Assembly: GCA_009774175.1 (NCBI GenBank)
Contig: VSNG01000005.1
Location: 97,196-161,195 of the forward strand
Length of the DNA: 64,000 nucleotides
Direction of reading: 5' to 3'
Source of the DNA: Lachnospiraceae bacterium
GTDB taxonomy: Bacteria; Bacillota; Clostridia; Lachnospirales; Lachnospiraceae
The notes beneath the pieces were generated by a model. That model was not told the DNA's origin and did not search any database. It worked only from the letters and a program-made list of their open reading frames with translations. Each line of letters opens with the position of its first letter. The first letter of the stretch is position 1. Of the stretch, positions 62,762 to 64,000 are shown piece after piece. The position numbers and the translations under genes are program-made.

Positions 62762-62899
62762 TTATTCTTTGCTGTCTTCAACCAGTTTGTCTGCCTGTGA
62801 ATACAATTTATATTCAACCGCATAATCAATCATCCGCATGACATAGAGCCTGATTCTCTCAATATCCTGCGGCTTATCATCACATCCTGTAATTCTCAT
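62762..62899 (-). CDS. Small 45-residue protein next to agrB, unknown
   Basis: A short frame with a GAGGACGGT ribosome-binding sequence before its ATG, starting 22 bp after agrB. The protein (MRITGCDDKPQDIERIRLYV at the start, ADKLVEDSKE at the end) is helical and charged, with one Cys near the N-terminus. It holds the slot where an AgrD peptide precursor is often found, but lacks an amphipathic leader and a Cys-centred core, so I do not call it AgrD. It may be an intact small gene or part of a decayed one. Confidence 0.45.
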   Translation of the reverse strand: MRITGCDDKPQDIERIRLYVMRMIDYAVEYKLYSQADKLVEDSKE

Positions 62900-62920
62900 A
62901 CCGTCCTCATTTGCAATCTT

Positions 62921-63475
62921 TTAATGCCTTCGGCCGAACTGTTCAATCATCTTACTCCCAAACACCAATAAAATCGTGCAACAGAGCAGAAATATCATGG
63001 AGGCGTCCTCTTTTATATAAAATAAACCCGCTAATAATATCAGCAAACTCAAAACCGTACAGATAATAAGAAAATATACTTTATTGATTTTTTGCTTTCT
63101 ATAATCTGCAAAAGCCTCAAAAACTGTGCCTACCACTCCAAATACTGTCATAATTCCTATAAATTTCAGATCGATCACCACAGATTTTACCATTATCAGC
63201 GTCAAAAACAATATCAGGCAGGAGGCTATATAACATTGCCAAAATTTTTTGAGATGCACACCGCCCAGATATGAACGAAGCGGAATAAAAAAAGCAAAAA
63301 ATATAAGCCCTTCCTTAATCATTCCCATACTTAGGCATATCAATAGACTTGAAAAAAATGCTGTTCCAATTTCCAGCATTCGTAACATTCCATAATGATA
63401 TATGTCATACATGGAATCATCAATAATCTGCCTTTCTCTCAATAACCCCGCCAATCTCGTAGCAATTTTTTCCAT
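62921..63475 (-). CDS. agrB: AgrB-like peptide-processing membrane protease
   Basis: A 184-residue membrane protein of the AgrB (accessory gene regulator B) family, with about five hydrophobic segments. The catalytic pair is visible as His and Cys seven residues apart in SYLGGVHLKKFWQCY, the same spacing as His77/Cys84 of Staphylococcus aureus AgrB. AgrB cleaves and cyclises AgrD into an autoinducing peptide. Upstream sensor-kinase and regulator genes are fragments, and no AgrD is recognised, so this intact gene is orphaned in the window. Confidence 0.88.
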   Translation of the reverse strand: MEKIATRLAGLLRERQIIDDSMYDIYHYGMLRMLEIGTAFFSSLLICLSMGMIKEGLIFFAFFIPLRSYLGGVHLKKFWQCYIASCLILFLTLIMVKSVVIDLKFIGIMTVFGVVGTVFEAFADYRKQKINKVYFLIICTVLSLLILLAGLFYIKEDASMIFLLCCTILLVFGSKMIEQFGRRH

Positions 63476-63547
63476 AATATATTCCCTCAGCTTTATTTAA
63501 GTCTAAGTCATCTTTCCCCTCATATTGCAAAATGTCAAAAATACGGT

Positions 63548-63937
63548 TCAGAATGTAAAAATCACTTCGGATACAGGATGGCTGAAGCCCGGAATATCCC
63601 CGTGCCGGATGACAAGATCCCCGTTATACTTCCCAACAGCTTTTCTTACGGATACAAGGCCATACCCATGCAGTTCCCCCGGCCCCTTGCTGCTCCTTAT
63701 GGTGCCGTCACCATGTTCCACGATCTCCCCGACAGCCTCATCACTGTGCCCGGATTCCAGCAGAGAGACGACGACAAATCCGATGTTGGAGCCGTGTTCC
63801 AGGGAACGGCTGTATGCACCATAAATGACGTATACGGAAATCATCGGGGCGATGAACAGTTCAAGTTTATCATGCCGACCTGCTTTGTATCCTTCTGCAC
63901 GCCGAATGAAAAACCTCGCGGAAGTCCTTCCTTTCAA
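63548..63937 (-). pseudogene. Fragment of a GHKL-type sensor histidine kinase
   Basis: The C-terminal end of an AgrC-like GHKL kinase is recognisable: SSKGPGELHGYGLVSVRKAV followed by KYNGDLVIRH and a VSEVIFTF ending. The GYGL motif belongs to the ATP lid. The N-terminal part of this frame is unlike a kinase, and no sensor or dimerisation domain is present. It joins a receiver fragment at its upstream end, so it is a remnant created by deletion. Confidence 0.7.
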
Positions 63938-63999
63938 TCGGTTTTGAGAGGAAACGGAAAGGTTCGGTGCAGAACAGCTCCTTCAGATATTCCTCATGG
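63870..63999 (-). pseudogene. Fragment of a response-regulator receiver domain, running off the window
   Basis: At the right edge the minus strand reads HEEYLKELFCTEPFRFLSKP, then IERKDFREVFHSACRRI and a stop. This is the end of a receiver domain (conserved Lys-Pro) of a LytTR-type regulator, fused to kinase sequence by deletion. The gene's start lies beyond position 64,000, so its full extent is unknown. Confidence 0.65.
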
Positions 64000-64000
64000 G

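Noticed and set aside
62762..62899. AgrD autoinducer precursor
   Set aside because: The small protein lacks an amphipathic leader, a Cys-centred core and the usual pattern, so only its position supports AgrD.
1..64000. tRNA, rRNA and CRISPR features
   Set aside because: No cloverleaf-like sequences, rRNA segments or regularly spaced repeats were recognised on either strand.

Overview
This window looks like a chromosomal segment from a motile, spore-forming, low-to-mid G+C Firmicute, most likely Lachnospiraceae/Clostridia. The reasons are a Bacillus/Clostridium-style fla/che operon with FliY, CheC, CheD, FlbD and MotE, the global regulator CodY, sporulation genes (SigK, SpoIIP, Gpr), and lineage-typical proteins such as a DUF6115-like protein. 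Almost every gene is on the minus strand, so transcription runs from high to low coordinates. The only clear plus-strand gene is rpsT.

Region by region: (1) 1-2,170 is a small accessory patch. It has a toxin-antitoxin pair, the 3' end of a tyrosine recombinase joined to the 5' half of an IS256/Mutator-type transposase, and clusters of TTGGGTA repeats next to the end of tsf. (2) 2,175-3,920 is tsf-rpsB with its own sigma-A-type promoter. (3) 4,077-42,950 is a nearly unbroken flagellar/chemotaxis operon. In transcription order it is flgB-flgC-fliE-fliF-fliG-fliH-fliI-fliJ-motE-fliK-flgD-(TIGR02530-type gene)-flgE-flbD-motA-motB-fliL-fliM-fliY-cheY-fliO-fliP-fliQ-fliR-flhB-flhA-flhF-flhG-pilZ-cheB-cheA-cheW-cheC-cheD-small membrane protein-sigD-fapA-small protein-DUF6115-like-MltG-like-MCP. 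The string encodes the basal body, rod/hook parts, the type III export gate and ATPase, stator, switch, most chemotaxis signalling proteins and the flagellar sigma factor. Flagellin, flgM, cheR and the hook-associated proteins are not in the window. (4) 43,121-49,078 is codY, topA, dprA and a YifB-like ATPase. (5) 49,271-51,067 is a degenerate HD-GYP protein and sigK. (6) 51,303-57,185 is the conserved hemW-lepA-spoIIP-gpr block with divergent rpsT. (7) 57,303-61,507 holds a TPM-domain protein, a zinc-ribbon membrane protein, a TMEM165/GDT1 transporter and a PurF-like protein without its glutaminase nucleophile. (8) 61,520-64,000 has a degenerate GGDEF protein and a decayed agr-like quorum-sensing locus in which agrB is still intact.

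Regulation visible in the sequence: a CodY-box-like site lies inside the codY promoter and another lies just upstream of the fla/che promoter, suggesting nutrient control of codY itself and of motility. The long operon appears to be subdivided by a run of stem-loops plus a fresh sigma-A-type promoter between flgE and flbD. A structured leader with a sigma-D-type -10 element precedes fliK. Structured leaders also precede rpsT, topA and lepA.

The most unusual items are the PurF-like enzyme whose glutaminase site is gone while its PRPP loop and iron-sulfur-type cysteines remain, paired with a degenerate GGDEF protein; the triple-hairpin fliK leader; the predicted CodY circuit; and the orphaned AgrB. 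All calls come from reading the sequence by eye. No database search or structure prediction was run.
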